A stretch of DNA of 64,000 nucleotides, taken from assembly GCA_036250195.1 (NCBI GenBank), contig JAVHZZ010000002.1, forward strand, positions 276,050,460-276,114,459, in the 5' to 3' direction. This document shows positions 44,762 through 55,908 of the stretch, piece after piece. Under the pieces are notes generated by a model, which did not search any database, was not told where the DNA came from, and was given only the letters and a program-made list of their open reading frames with translations. The position numbers and the translations under genes are program-made. This stretch comes from Mixophyes australis. Its lineage: Eukaryota > Chordata > Amphibia > Anura > Limnodynastidae. Numbering within the stretch: the first letter of the stretch is position 1; each line of letters opens with the position of its first letter.

Positions 44762-45690
44762 CAGGGCCTGATCAACCACTAGGCTGATCAGGCTGCAGCC
44801 TGGGGCGCTGAGTCCTGGGGGCCGGAGCGCGTCACACTAACAAGCTGGGTTTTTTTGGGGGGTTTTTTTTTTCTTCAAGTGCCGGCAATCGGCTTCTTTC
44901 TCCTCTAATGGGGCCGCCTCTGGCCTCAAGGGAGCGGTCCCGCATGTTCCTGTGCCCAATCACGCAGCTAACAGCATCCAACGCTGTTAGCTGCCCTATC
45001 AGTGTATTGCTTGCTAATCACACAGAGTGCGCCCGCAGTGACAATACAGCTAACAGCGTTGGATACTGTTAGCTGCGTGTGAAGATGACAGAAGCGCCGG
45101 CGTCTGGAGAGAGGAGGAACAGAAGACAGCAAGGTAAGTGCAGCTTGTTAAATATTGGGGGGGGGGAGGAGATGATGACTGGGGGGGAATAATGAACTGG
45201 CTAATGGAGGGGAGTTTATAAATTGGATATGGGGAGATTAATGATCTGGCTAGTATGGATTGGATAGGGGGATTAATGGAGTGAAAATGGGGAGGTAATG
45301 AATTTGCTAGAGGGGGGAATTATGAATTGGATAGGGGGGGATTAATGAAGTGAAAATGGGGATTAATGAACTGGCTAGAGGGGGGAATTATGAATTGGAT
45401 AGGGGGGGCATATGAATTGAATAGGGGGGGTTAATGAAATGGCTAGAGGGGGGGATTAATGAAGTGAAAATGGGGAGGTAATGAACTGGCTAGAGGGGGG
45501 GTTAATGAATTGGATAGGGGGAATTAAGGAAAAAGCAATGGGGAGGTAATGAACTGGCTACAGGGGGGGTTAATGAATTGGATAGGGGAGGTCATAAACT
45601 CACAAACTGTCTGGTGCTGATAAAAATGACAGGGGGGATGAATTGGCTGGTGGGGGAGGTGATGAAATAGCTTGTAGGGGGCAGGATCTC
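44762..45690. mobile_element. hAT-like non-autonomous element, end unclear
   Basis: Starts CAGGGCCTGATCAACCAC, then 'gcagcctggggcgctgag', a plan like the MITE at 32620. It holds a nested inverted repeat (gctaacagc...gctgttagc at 44969-44993 and 45048-45073). A G-rich tandem array follows from 45170. I do not find the far tip or TSD. Confidence 0.5.
45170..45690. repeat. G-rich tandem array
   Basis: Repeats of 'taatgaactggctagagggg' alternating with 'ttatgaattggatagggggg', with variable unit lengths (about 25-50 bases). Confidence 0.9.
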
Positions 45691-46086
45691 TGTATGGCGG
45701 TGATGTGGATGCTGACTGCGGTTTCAGCGGTCACTAGAATACTAAACACTAGATAGACAGGGCTGGTAGATGTTACTATAGGAGTGTAAATAATTTTCAT
45801 ATATTTTATTGTCTGTCTGTACTAGGGGGTTGTTTTGTATCGTCCAGGGTTTGTTAAAATTTTGCACTATAATACAATTTTTGCAATTTTAAATACAGGA
45901 CTCCAAGTTTCCAGAAGCCAGCCAATGGACAACGCTCCAAGAACAAGCAAAAGAGAACACCAGGTAGTCTACGCTGCAAGATCAGGTAAGAGAGGAAGTG
46001 CATAATGAAGTGTGTTTTATGTATTAATTAAAGTTTTACTATTTAATTTACATATATCTATATATATATATATATATCTATATATA

Positions 46087-46120
<34 letters not shown>

Positions 46121-46153
46121 CATAGACATATATATCTATATGTATATATATAT
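45691..46153. other. unassigned DNA ending in (TA)n/(TC)n
   Basis: No motif recognised to about 46050; TA and TC microsatellite from there to 46153, the insertion site of hAT copy B. Confidence 0.6.
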
Positions 46154-46369
46154 TAGAGATGAACGGACTTGGATTGCGCTAATCCGAGCCCACCCGAACA
46201 GTGCGGATCCGACGGGATCCAAGCACTGTTCGGGTATTTTCGGCGGCCAAAAGAAATGAAAACGAGGCTATGACGTCCAAGTCTCGCGTCTGATCTCGCG
46301 AGACTCGGATTGCATAAATTCCCCGCTTGCGGCCGCCATCTTCAGTCGGGCTCAGATCATTGAAGAGGG

Positions 46370-46560
46370 AGGTTGTAGTTTGGTGCTCCTGTGTCCTGTG
46401 TCCTGTCACTCTGTCCTGCTTAATCCAGTGGTTACTTAGTCTTGTGCTCTGTCCTGCTGATCAGTCCAGTGGTGCTTTGTCCAGTGCTCTGTCCTGCTGA
46501 GTCCAGTGGTGCTTTGTCCAGTGCTCTGTCCTGCTGAGTCCAGGGGTGCTGTGTCCTGTG
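46370..46560 (+). repeat. 37-bp array of hAT copy B
   Basis: Units of 'gtgctctgtcctgctgagtc' and 'cagtggtgctttgtc', the complement of the array in copy C. Confidence 0.9.
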
Positions 46561-46706
46561 CTCTGTTCTGCTAAGACCATTGTTATTTAAAAATTATTAA
46601 AAAATTATAAAAAAATTATACTAAAATAATTTAAAAAAATTATAAAAAAGTATACAAAAATAATTAAAAAAAAATATAAAAAAATTATAAAAAAGTATAT
46701 AAAATT

Positions 46707-49520
46707 TCTACTGCAATATATAAATACGTTCACTGTTCCTGCAGTCAAGAAATATTATTACTGCAATATATAAATACGTTCACTGTTCCTGCAGTCAAGA
46801 AATATTAGTACTGCAATATATAAATACGTTCACTGTTCCTGCAGTCCAGAAATATTATTACTGCAATATGAAAATACGTTTACTGTTCCTGCAGTCAACA
46901 AAATATTAGTACTGCAATATATAAATACGTTCACTGTTCCTGCAGTCAAGAAATATTAGAACAGCAATATATAGATACGTTCACTGTTCCTGCAGTCAAG
47001 AAATTTTAGTACTGCAATATATAAATATGTTCACTGTTCCTGCAGTCAAGAAATATTAGTACTGCAATATATAAATACGTTCACTGTTCCTGCAGTCCAG
47101 AAATATTAGTACTGCAATATATAAATACGTTCACAGTTCCTGCAGTCAAGAAATATTACTACTGCAATATATAAATACGTTCACTGTTCCTGCAGTCAAG
47201 AAATATTAGTACTGCAATATATAAATACGTTCACTGTTCCTGCAGTCAAGAAATATTAGTACTGTAATATATAAATACGTTCACTGCTCCTGCAGTCAAG
47301 AAATATTACTACTGCAATATATAAATACGTTCACTGTTCCTGCAGTCAAGAAATATTAGTACTGCAATATATAAATACGTTCACTGTTCCTGCAGTCAAG
47401 AAATATTACTACTGCAATATATAAATACGTTCACTGTTCCTGCAGTCAAGAAATATTACTACTGCAATATATAAATACGTTCACTGTTCCTGCAGTCAAG
47501 AAATATTAGTACTGCAATATATAAATACGTTCACTGTTCCTGCAGTCCAGAAATATTATTACTGCAATATATAAATACATTTACTGTTCCTGCAGTCAAG
47601 AAATATTAGTACTACAATATATAAATACGTTCACTGTTCCTGCAGTCAAGAAATATTATTACTGCAATATATAGATACGTTCACTGTTCCTGCAGTCAAG
47701 AAATTTTAGTAATGCAATATATAAATATGTTCACTGTTCCTGCAGTCAAGAAATATTAGTACTGCAATATATAAATACGTTCACTGTTCCTGCAGTCCAG
47801 AAATATTAGTACTGCAATATATAAATACGTACACAGTTCCTGCAGTCAAGAAATATTACTACTGCAATATATAAATACGTTCACTGTTCCTGCAGTCAAG
47901 AAATATTAGTACTGCAATATATAAATACGTTCACTGTTCCTGCAGTCAAGAAATATTAGTACTGTAATATATAAATACGTTCACTGCTCCTGCAGTCAAG
48001 AAATATTACTACTGCAATATATAAATACGTTCACTGTTCCTGCAGTCAAGAAATATTAGTACTGCAATATAAAAATACGTTCACTGTTCCTGCAGTCAAG
48101 AAATATTAGTACTGCAATATATAAATACGTTCACTGTTCCTGCAGTCCAGAAATATTATTACTGCAATATATAAATACATTTACTGTTCCTGCAGTCAAG
48201 AAATATTAGTACTGCAATATATAAATACGTTCACTGTTCCTGCAGTCAAGAAATATTAGTACTGCAATATATAGATACGTTCACTGTTCCTGCAGTCAAG
48301 AAATTTTAGTAATGCAATATATAAATATGTTCACTGTTCCTGCAGTCAAGAAATATTAGTACTGCAATATATAAATACGTTCACTGTTCCTGCAGTCCAG
48401 AAATATTAGTACTGCAATATATAAATACGTTCACAGTTCCTGCAGTCAAGAAATATTACTACTGCAATATATAAATACGTTCACTGTTCCTGCAGTCAAG
48501 AAATATTAGTACTGCAATATATAAATACGTTCACTGTTCCTGCAGTCAAGAAATATTAGTACTGTAATATATAAATACGTTTACTGCTCCTGCAGTCAAG
48601 AAATATTACTACTGCAATATATAAATACGTTCACTGTTCCTGCAGTCAAGAAATATTAGTACTGCAATATATAAATACGTTCACTGTTCCTGCAGTCAAG
48701 AAATATTAGTACTGCAATATATAAATACGTTCACTGTTCCTGCAGTCAAGAAATATTAGTACTGCAATATATAGATACGTTCACTGTTCCTGCAGTCAAG
48801 AAATTTTAGTAATGCAATATATAAATATGTTCACTGTTCCTGCAGTCAAGAAATATTAGTACTGCAATATATAAATACGTTCACTGTTCCTGCAGTCCAG
48901 AAATATTAGTACTGCAATATATAAATACGTTCACAGTTCCTGCAGTCAAGAAATATTACTACTGCAATATATAAATACGTTCACTGTTCCTGCAGTCAAG
49001 AAATATTAGTACTGCAATATATAAATACGTTCACTGTTCCTGCAGTCAAGAAATATTAGTACTGTAATATATAAATACGTTCACTGCTCCTGCAGTCAAG
49101 AAATATTACTACTGCAATATATAAATACGTTCACTGTTCCTGCAGTCAAGAAATATTAGTACTGCAATATATAAATACGTTCACTGTTCCTGCAGTCAAG
49201 AAATATTACTACTGCAATATATAAATACGTTCACTGTTCCTGCAGTCAAGAAATATTACTACTGCAATATATAAATACGTTCACTGTTCCTGCAGTCAAG
49301 AAATATTAGTACTGCAATATATAAATACGTTCCCTGTTCCTGCAGTCAAGAAATATTAGTACTGCAATATATAAATACGTTCACTGTACCTGCAGTCAAG
49401 AAATATTAGTACCAGAGATTAAACTACGTTCACTGTTCCTGCAGTTCAGAAATATTAGTACCAGAGATTAAACTACATTCACTGTTCCTGCAGTCCAGAA
49501 ATAATAGTACCAGAGATTAA
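46707..49520 (+). repeat. 50-bp tandem array, about 56 units, hAT copy B leader
   Basis: Unit 'aaatattagtactgcaatat' plus 'ataaatacgttcactgttcc' plus 'tgcagtcaag', exactly 50 bases. Variant units (tcactgctcc at 47281, 47981, 48581, 49081) repeat at 700, 600 and 500 bases, so the array has a higher-order structure. The last units degrade and run into the transposase ATG at 49527. Confidence 0.97.
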
Positions 49521-49526
49521 ACTATA

Positions 49527-52500
49527 ATGGAGTACAAAAATTTGGAGGATAAAGTAGGGAAAGATCAAGAACCACTTCCTCCTAATGCTGAAGCTGCTGC
49601 CACTAGTCATGACATAGACGATGAAATGCCATCAACGTCGTCTGCCAAGGCCAATGCCCAATCTACTAGTAGAGGGCATGTAAAATCCAAAAACCCAAAG
49701 TTCACTAAAATTAGCAAAAAAAGAAAATTAAAATCATCTGAGGAGAAACGTAAACTTGCCAATATACCATTTACGACACGGAGTGGCAAGGAACAGCTTA
49801 GGCCCTGGCCCGTGTTCATGACTAGTGGTTCAGCTTCACCCAAGGATCTAAGCCCTCCTCCTCCCCCCCTCTAAAAAATTTAAGAGAGTTAAGCTGTCAT
49901 CAACAACACAGCAAACAACTCTGCCTTCTAAAGAGATGTCATCACAAATCCCCAAGGCGAGTCCAAGGGTGTTGGTGGTTGCGAAGCCTGACCTTCCCAT
50001 CACTGTACGGGAAGAGGTGGCTCCTTCCACCATTTGCAGCACGCCCTCTGCATATGCTGGAAGGATCACACACAGTCCAGTTACAGATTTGGCTTATGAA
50101 GGTGTCAATGTTGTACACCGGGAGGAGGATATTGATGTAGCTGGCGCTGAGGAGGAACTTGACGAGGAGGATGCTGATGTGGTTATCTTAAATGAGGCAC
50201 CAGGAGGGGTAACCATTGTTGTCCATGGGATGAAAAAGCCCATCGTCATGTCTGGGCAGAAGACCAGAAACTTCACCTCTTCAGTCTGGAGTTATTTCTA
50301 TCCCAATCCGGACAACAAATGTATGGCCATATGTACCTTATGTAAAGCTCAAATAAGCAGGGGTAAGGATCTTGGCCACCTAGGGACATCCTCCCTTATA
50401 CGTCACCCGAAGAACCTTCATAATTTAGTGTTTAGTTCAGGACCTGTGGCTAGGACCGTCAGCAGTCCAGGGACACCTAAATTCCTTGGTCCTGTTGTAT
50501 ACACACCAGCAACACCCTCCTCGTCAACTTTCTTCACGATCTCCATCAGAGATAGTCCTGCAGGGCATGTCACCGACATGACTGAGTCCTCTTCAATCCG
50601 GGATTCTTCCGGAGGATCCTGCAGTGGTACGCCTACTACTGCCGCTGCTGCTGTTGCTGCTGGTAGTCGGTCATCTTCCCAGAGGGGAAGTCGTAAGAAC
50701 GCTACGTCTTTCACCAAACAGTTGACCTTATAACAGTCGTTTGCCATGAGCACGAAGTACGACAGTAGTAATCCTATGGCAAAGCAGATAACTGCGGCTG
50801 TAACAGCTATGTTGGTGTTAGACGTGCGTCCGGTGTCCGCCATCAGTGGAGCGGGATTAGACGGTTGATAGAGGTATTGTCTCCCCGGTACCAAATCCCG
50901 TCGAGATTCCACTTCACTAGGCAGGCGATACCCGGGATGCACAGAGAAGTACGAAAAAGTGTCCTCAGTGCTCTGAAAAATGCGGTTGTACCCACTGTCC
51001 ACTTAACCACGGACATGTGGACAAGTGGTTCAGGGCAAACTAAGGACTATATGACCGTGACAGCCCACTGGGTAGATGCATCGCCTTCCGCAGCAACAGC
51101 AGCAGCAGTATCAGTAGCAGCATCTCCACAACGCCTGCTCGTTCCAAGGCAGGCACCGTTGTGTATCACCGGTTTTAATAAGAGGCACAACACTGACAAC
51201 ATATTAGAGAAACTGAGGGAAATACTCTCACAGTGGCTTACCCAACTTAGACTCTCATGGGGATTTGTGGTGTCAGACAACGCCAGTAACATTGTGCGGG
51301 CATTACATATGGGCAATTTCCAGCACGTCTCATGTTTTGCCCACACAATAAATTTGGTGGTGCAGCATTACTTGAAGAGTGACAGGGGTGTGCAGGATAT
51401 GCTTGCGGTGGCCCCCAAAATTGCTGGACACTTTCGGCATTCTGCCAGTGCCTACCGCAGAATCGAGCAACATCAAAAAAGGCTGAACCTGCCCTGCCAT
51501 CACCTCAAACAAGAGGTTGTGACGCGCTGGAACTCCACTCTCTATATGCTGCAGAGGATGGAGGAGCAGCAAAAGGCCATTCACGCCTACACAGCCACCT
51601 ACGACATAGGCAAAGGAGTGGGGATGCGCCTGAGTCAAGCGCAGTGGAGACTGATTTCCGTGTTGTGCAAGGTTCTCCAGCCGTTTGAACTTGCCACACG
51701 AGAAGTCAGTTCCGACCCTGCCAGCTTAAAACAGGTGATTCCCCTGATCAGGCTGTTGCAGAAGCAGCTGGAGAAAGTGAGGGAGGAGCTGTTAAAGCAT
51801 TGCGATTCCACAAAGCATGTAGCTCTTGTGGATGAAGCCCTTCGTACGCTTTGCCAGGATCCGAGGGTGGTCACTCTTTTAAAGTCAGAGGAATACATTC
51901 TGGCCACCATGCTGGATCCTCGGTTTAAAGCGTATGTTGTGTCTCTGTTTCCGGCGGACACAATAGCGGTGCAAACACCTGCTGGTCAGGATATTGTCCT
52001 CTGAAGAGGACCATGACATGCCAACAGCTCCTCCTTCATTTTCTTCCACACCTGTGGCTGCAAGGAAAAAGCTCAGTTTTCCTAAACGACCCGCTGGCGG
52101 GGATGCTGAGAACATGTGGTCCGGACTGAAGGACCTGCCAACCATTGCAGACATGTCTACTGTTGCTGCATTGGATGCTGTCACCATTGAAAAAATGGTG
52201 GAGGATTACTTTGCTGACACAATCCAAGTAGACATGTCAGACAGTCCTTATTTTTACTGGCAGGAAAAAAAGGCAGTTTGGAAGCCCCTGTACAAACTGG
52301 CTCTATTTTACCTGAGTTGTCCCCTCTCCAGTGTGTACTCAGAAAGAGTTTTTAGTGCAGCGGGGAACCTGGTCAGTGAGCGGTGAAGGAGGTTGCTTCC
52401 ACAAAACGTTGAAAAAATGCTGTTCATAAAAATGAATTATCAATTCTTCAATCAAGACCAGCACTGACCTCCAGAGACTACAGAGGGACCTGTGGTTGTG

Positions 52501-52590
52501 GAGTCCAGCGGGACGAATTGATAAAGTGTGAGGTTGAGGAAGTACACACTGAAGGGGGCGAGGAATCAGAGGATGAGGATGAGGACGGTT
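49527..52590 (+). pseudogene. hAT transposase, copy B (nearly complete, broken)
   Basis: ATG 49527. N-terminal acidic/Pro-rich region, then a BED finger (WSYFYPNPDNK, CTLC, RHPKNLH) at about 50290-50420. TTDMWTSGSGQTKDYMTVTAHW (first catalytic Asp) is near 51003 and SDNASNIV near 51280. CFAH near 51335 and KQEVVTRWNSTLYML near 51510 are also present. The dimerisation end SSVYSERVFSAAGNL...SER lies at 52320-52383. Breaks: out-of-frame C7 run at 49863-49869, TAA at 50731-50733, 1-base deletion near 50855, net 5-base loss near 51968, TGA at 52384-52386. The acidic tail is truncated by a deletion just before copy D. Role: cut-and-paste transposition of the family. Confidence 0.93.
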
Positions 52591-52911
52591 TAGTTTGTAC
52601 TAGGGATGTGCACCGGCGACTTTTGGTGTCTCGTGTTTTGTGTTTTGGATTCGGAATTGCTTGAGGTTTTGGGTTCGGATTTGTTTTGCAAAACACCTGC
52701 AGAATGGTTTTGGTTCGGATTTAAAGTTTTGGATTCGGATTTTTTTGGAAAAAAGCATAAAAAGTTCAAAAAGCAAGTTTTTGGGCTTATTTTCACTCCT
52801 ACGCTATTATTAACCTCAATAACATTCAATAACAATCATTTCCACTAATTTACAGTGTATTCTGAACACCTCACAATATTGTTATTAGTCCAAAACGTTG
52901 CAATGAGGTAT

Positions 52912-55250
52912 CTTTCTGGACTGCGTAGTGGAGTGGTCCCCACAATATAAAAAGAAAGACATCAACTGGTCTTAATTACACCAAAAATTGTACCTGGACT
53001 GCGTAGAGGAGTGGTCCCCACAATATAATAAGAAAACCATCAACTGGTCTGAATCCCACCAAAAATTGTACCTGGACTGCGTAGAGGAGTTGTCCCCACA
53101 ATATAATAAGAAAACCGGCATCAACTGGTCTTAATTACACCAAAAATTGTATCTGGACTGCATAGAGGAGTGGTCACCACAATATAATAAGAAAACCATC
53201 AACTGCTCTTAATTACACCAAAAATTGTACCTGGACTGCGTAGAGGAGTGGTCACCACAATATAATAAGAAAACCCTCAAATGGTCTGAATCCCACCAAA
53301 AATTGTACCTGGACTGCGTAGAGGAGTGGTCCCCACAATATAATAAGAAAACCGGCATCAACTGCTCTTAATTACACCAAAAATTGTACCTGGACTGCGT
53401 AGAGGAGTGGTCACCACAATATAATAAGAAAACCATCAACTGCTCTTAATTACACCAAAAATTGTACCTGGACTGCGTAGAGGAGTGGTCACCACAATAT
53501 AATTTAAAAACCCTTAAATGGTCTGAATCCCACCAAAAATTGTACCTGGACTGCGTAGAGGAGTGGTCCCCACAATATAATAAGAAAACCGGCATCAACT
53601 GCTCTTAATTACACCAAAAATTGTATCTGGACTGCGTAGAGGAGTGGTCACCACAATATAATAAGAAAACCATCAACTGCTCTTAATTACACCAAAAATT
53701 GTACCTGGACTGCGTAGAGTAGTGGTCACCACAATATAATTTAAAAACCCTCAAATGGTCTGAATCCCACCAAAAATTGTACCTGGACTGCGTAGAGGAG
53801 TGGTCCCCACAATATAATAAGAAAACCGGCATCAACTGCTCTTAATTACACCAAAAATTGTATCTGAACTGCGTAGAGGAGTGGTCACCACAATATAATA
53901 AGAAAACCATCAACTGCTCTTAATTACACCAAAAATTGTACCTGGACTGCGTAGAGGAGTGGTCACCACAATATAATTTAAAAACCCTCAAATGGTCTGA
54001 ATCCCACCAAAAATTGTACCTGGACTGGGTAGAGGAGTGGTCCCCACAATATAATAAGAAAACCGGCATCAACTGCTCTTAATTACACCAAAAATTGTAC
54101 CTGGACTGCGTAGAGGAGTGGTCACCACAATATAATAAGAAAACCATCAACTGCTCTTAATTACACCAAAAATTGTACCTGGACTGCGTAGAGGAGTGGT
54201 CACCACAATATAATTTAAAAACCCTTAAATGGTCTGAATCCCACCAAAAATTGTACCTGGACTGCGTAGAGGAGTGGTCCCCACAATATAATAAGAAAAC
54301 CGGCATCAACTGCTCTTAATTACACCAAAAATTGTACCTGGACTGAGTAGAGGAGTGGTCCCCACAATATAATTTAAAAACCCTCAAATGGTCTGAATCC
54401 CACCAAAAATTGTACCTTGACTGCGTAGAGGAGTGGTCACCACAATATAATTTAAAAACCCTCAAATGGCCTCAATCCCACCAAAAATTGTACCTGGACT
54501 GGGTAGAGGAGTGGTCCCCACAGTATAATAAGAAAACCGGCATCAACTGCTCTTAATTACACCAAAAATTGTATCTGGACTGCGTAGAGGAGTGGTCCCT
54601 ACAATATAATAAGAAAACCATCAACTGCTCTTAATTACACCAAATATTGTACCTGGACTGCGTAGAGGAGTGGTCCCCACAATATAATTTAAAAACCCTC
54701 AAATGGTTTGAATCCCACCAAAAATTGTACCTTGACTGCGTAGAGGAGTGGTCACCACAATATAATTTAAAAACCCTCAAATGGCCTGAATCCCACCAAA
54801 AATTGTACCTGGACTGGGTAGAGGAGTGGTCCCCACAGTATAATAAGAAAACCGGCATCAACTGCTCTTAATTACACCAAAAATTGTATCTGGACTGCGT
54901 AGAGGAGTGGTCACCACAATATAATAAGAAAACCATCAACTGCTCTTAATTACACCAAAAATTGTACCTGGACTGCATAGAGGAGTGGTCACCACAATAT
55001 AATTTAAAAATCCTCAAATGGTCTGAATCCCACCAAAAATTGTACCTGGACTGCGTAGAGGAGTGGTCCCCACAATATAATAAGAAAACCATCAACTGCT
55101 CTTAATCCCACCAAAAATTGTACCTGGACTGCGTAGAGGAGTGGTCCCCACAATATAATAAGAAAACTGGCATCAACTGGTCTTAATTACACCAAAAATT
55201 GTATCTGGACTGCGTAGAGGAGTGATCCCTACAATATAATTAAAAAACCC
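52912..55250. repeat. 78-bp tandem array with 237-bp higher-order period, in hAT copy D
   Basis: Unit 'tgtacctggactgcgtagag' plus 'gagtggtcaccacaatataa' plus a variable part. Three unit types alternate: 'aagaaaaccggcatcaactg' (81 bases), 'aagaaaaccatcaactgctc' (78) and 'tttaaaaaccctcaaatggt' (78). The word 'ccggcatcaactg' recurs at 53115, 53352, 53589, 53826, 54063, 54300 and 54537, exactly 237 bases apart, then at 54852. Diverged units continue to about 55510. Confidence 0.97.
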
Positions 55251-55689
55251 TACACGGGTTTGAATTCCCAAAAAAAAGTTTCTTGACTGCGTAGTGGGGT
55301 GGCCCCGGTACACAATTTTTTACCGGGGCCACAATATAATTAAAAAACCCTCCATGGGTCTGAATTCTACCAAAAAAGTTTATGGACTGCATAGTGTAGT
55401 GTTCACCACAATATTATTTAAAAATTTTGCAGCAACAGTCAACATTGTTTAATATCTGATACAACTCTATCTGGACTGCATAGTGGAGTGGCCCCGGTAT
55501 TAAATTTGGTACCCGGGCCACTATACCTCCTCCAACTTCCAAGTGTAGTGTTTATAACATATAAACACTACAGTAGTTCTAGCACGTCAATACCTCTTGT
55601 TTTAAATTATGACAGGGCATTTTACTTTTGGTTTAATTTTTTGAATTTGTTGACATTTTGTTTTACTTTTTGAACATGGCAAATGACTG

Positions 55690-55870
55690 TTGAATGGTCA
55701 CATAATGCCAAATAAAGAGTTGCAAGATGGAATTGTCCTTGGGCCCTCCCACCCACCCTTATGTTGTTGAAATAGAACATGCACACTTTAACAAACCAAT
55801 CATTTCAGCGACAGGGCCTACCAAACAACTGTGGCTGAAATGATTGATTTGTTTGGGCCCCCACACCAAA
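55690..55870 (-). repeat. single subterminal module of hAT copy D
   Basis: One copy of the 'agttgcaagatggaattgtc...aacaaaccaatcatttcag' module that is doubled in copies B and C. Confidence 0.85.
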
Positions 55871-55908
55871 AAAACAATCCATCTCTCCCTGTACAAACTA
55901 AACAGGCT

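Noticed and set aside
46707..49520. CRISPR-like array (50-bp period)
   Set aside because: The whole 50-bp unit repeats; there are no unique spacers. The same holds for the 78-bp array at 52912-55250.
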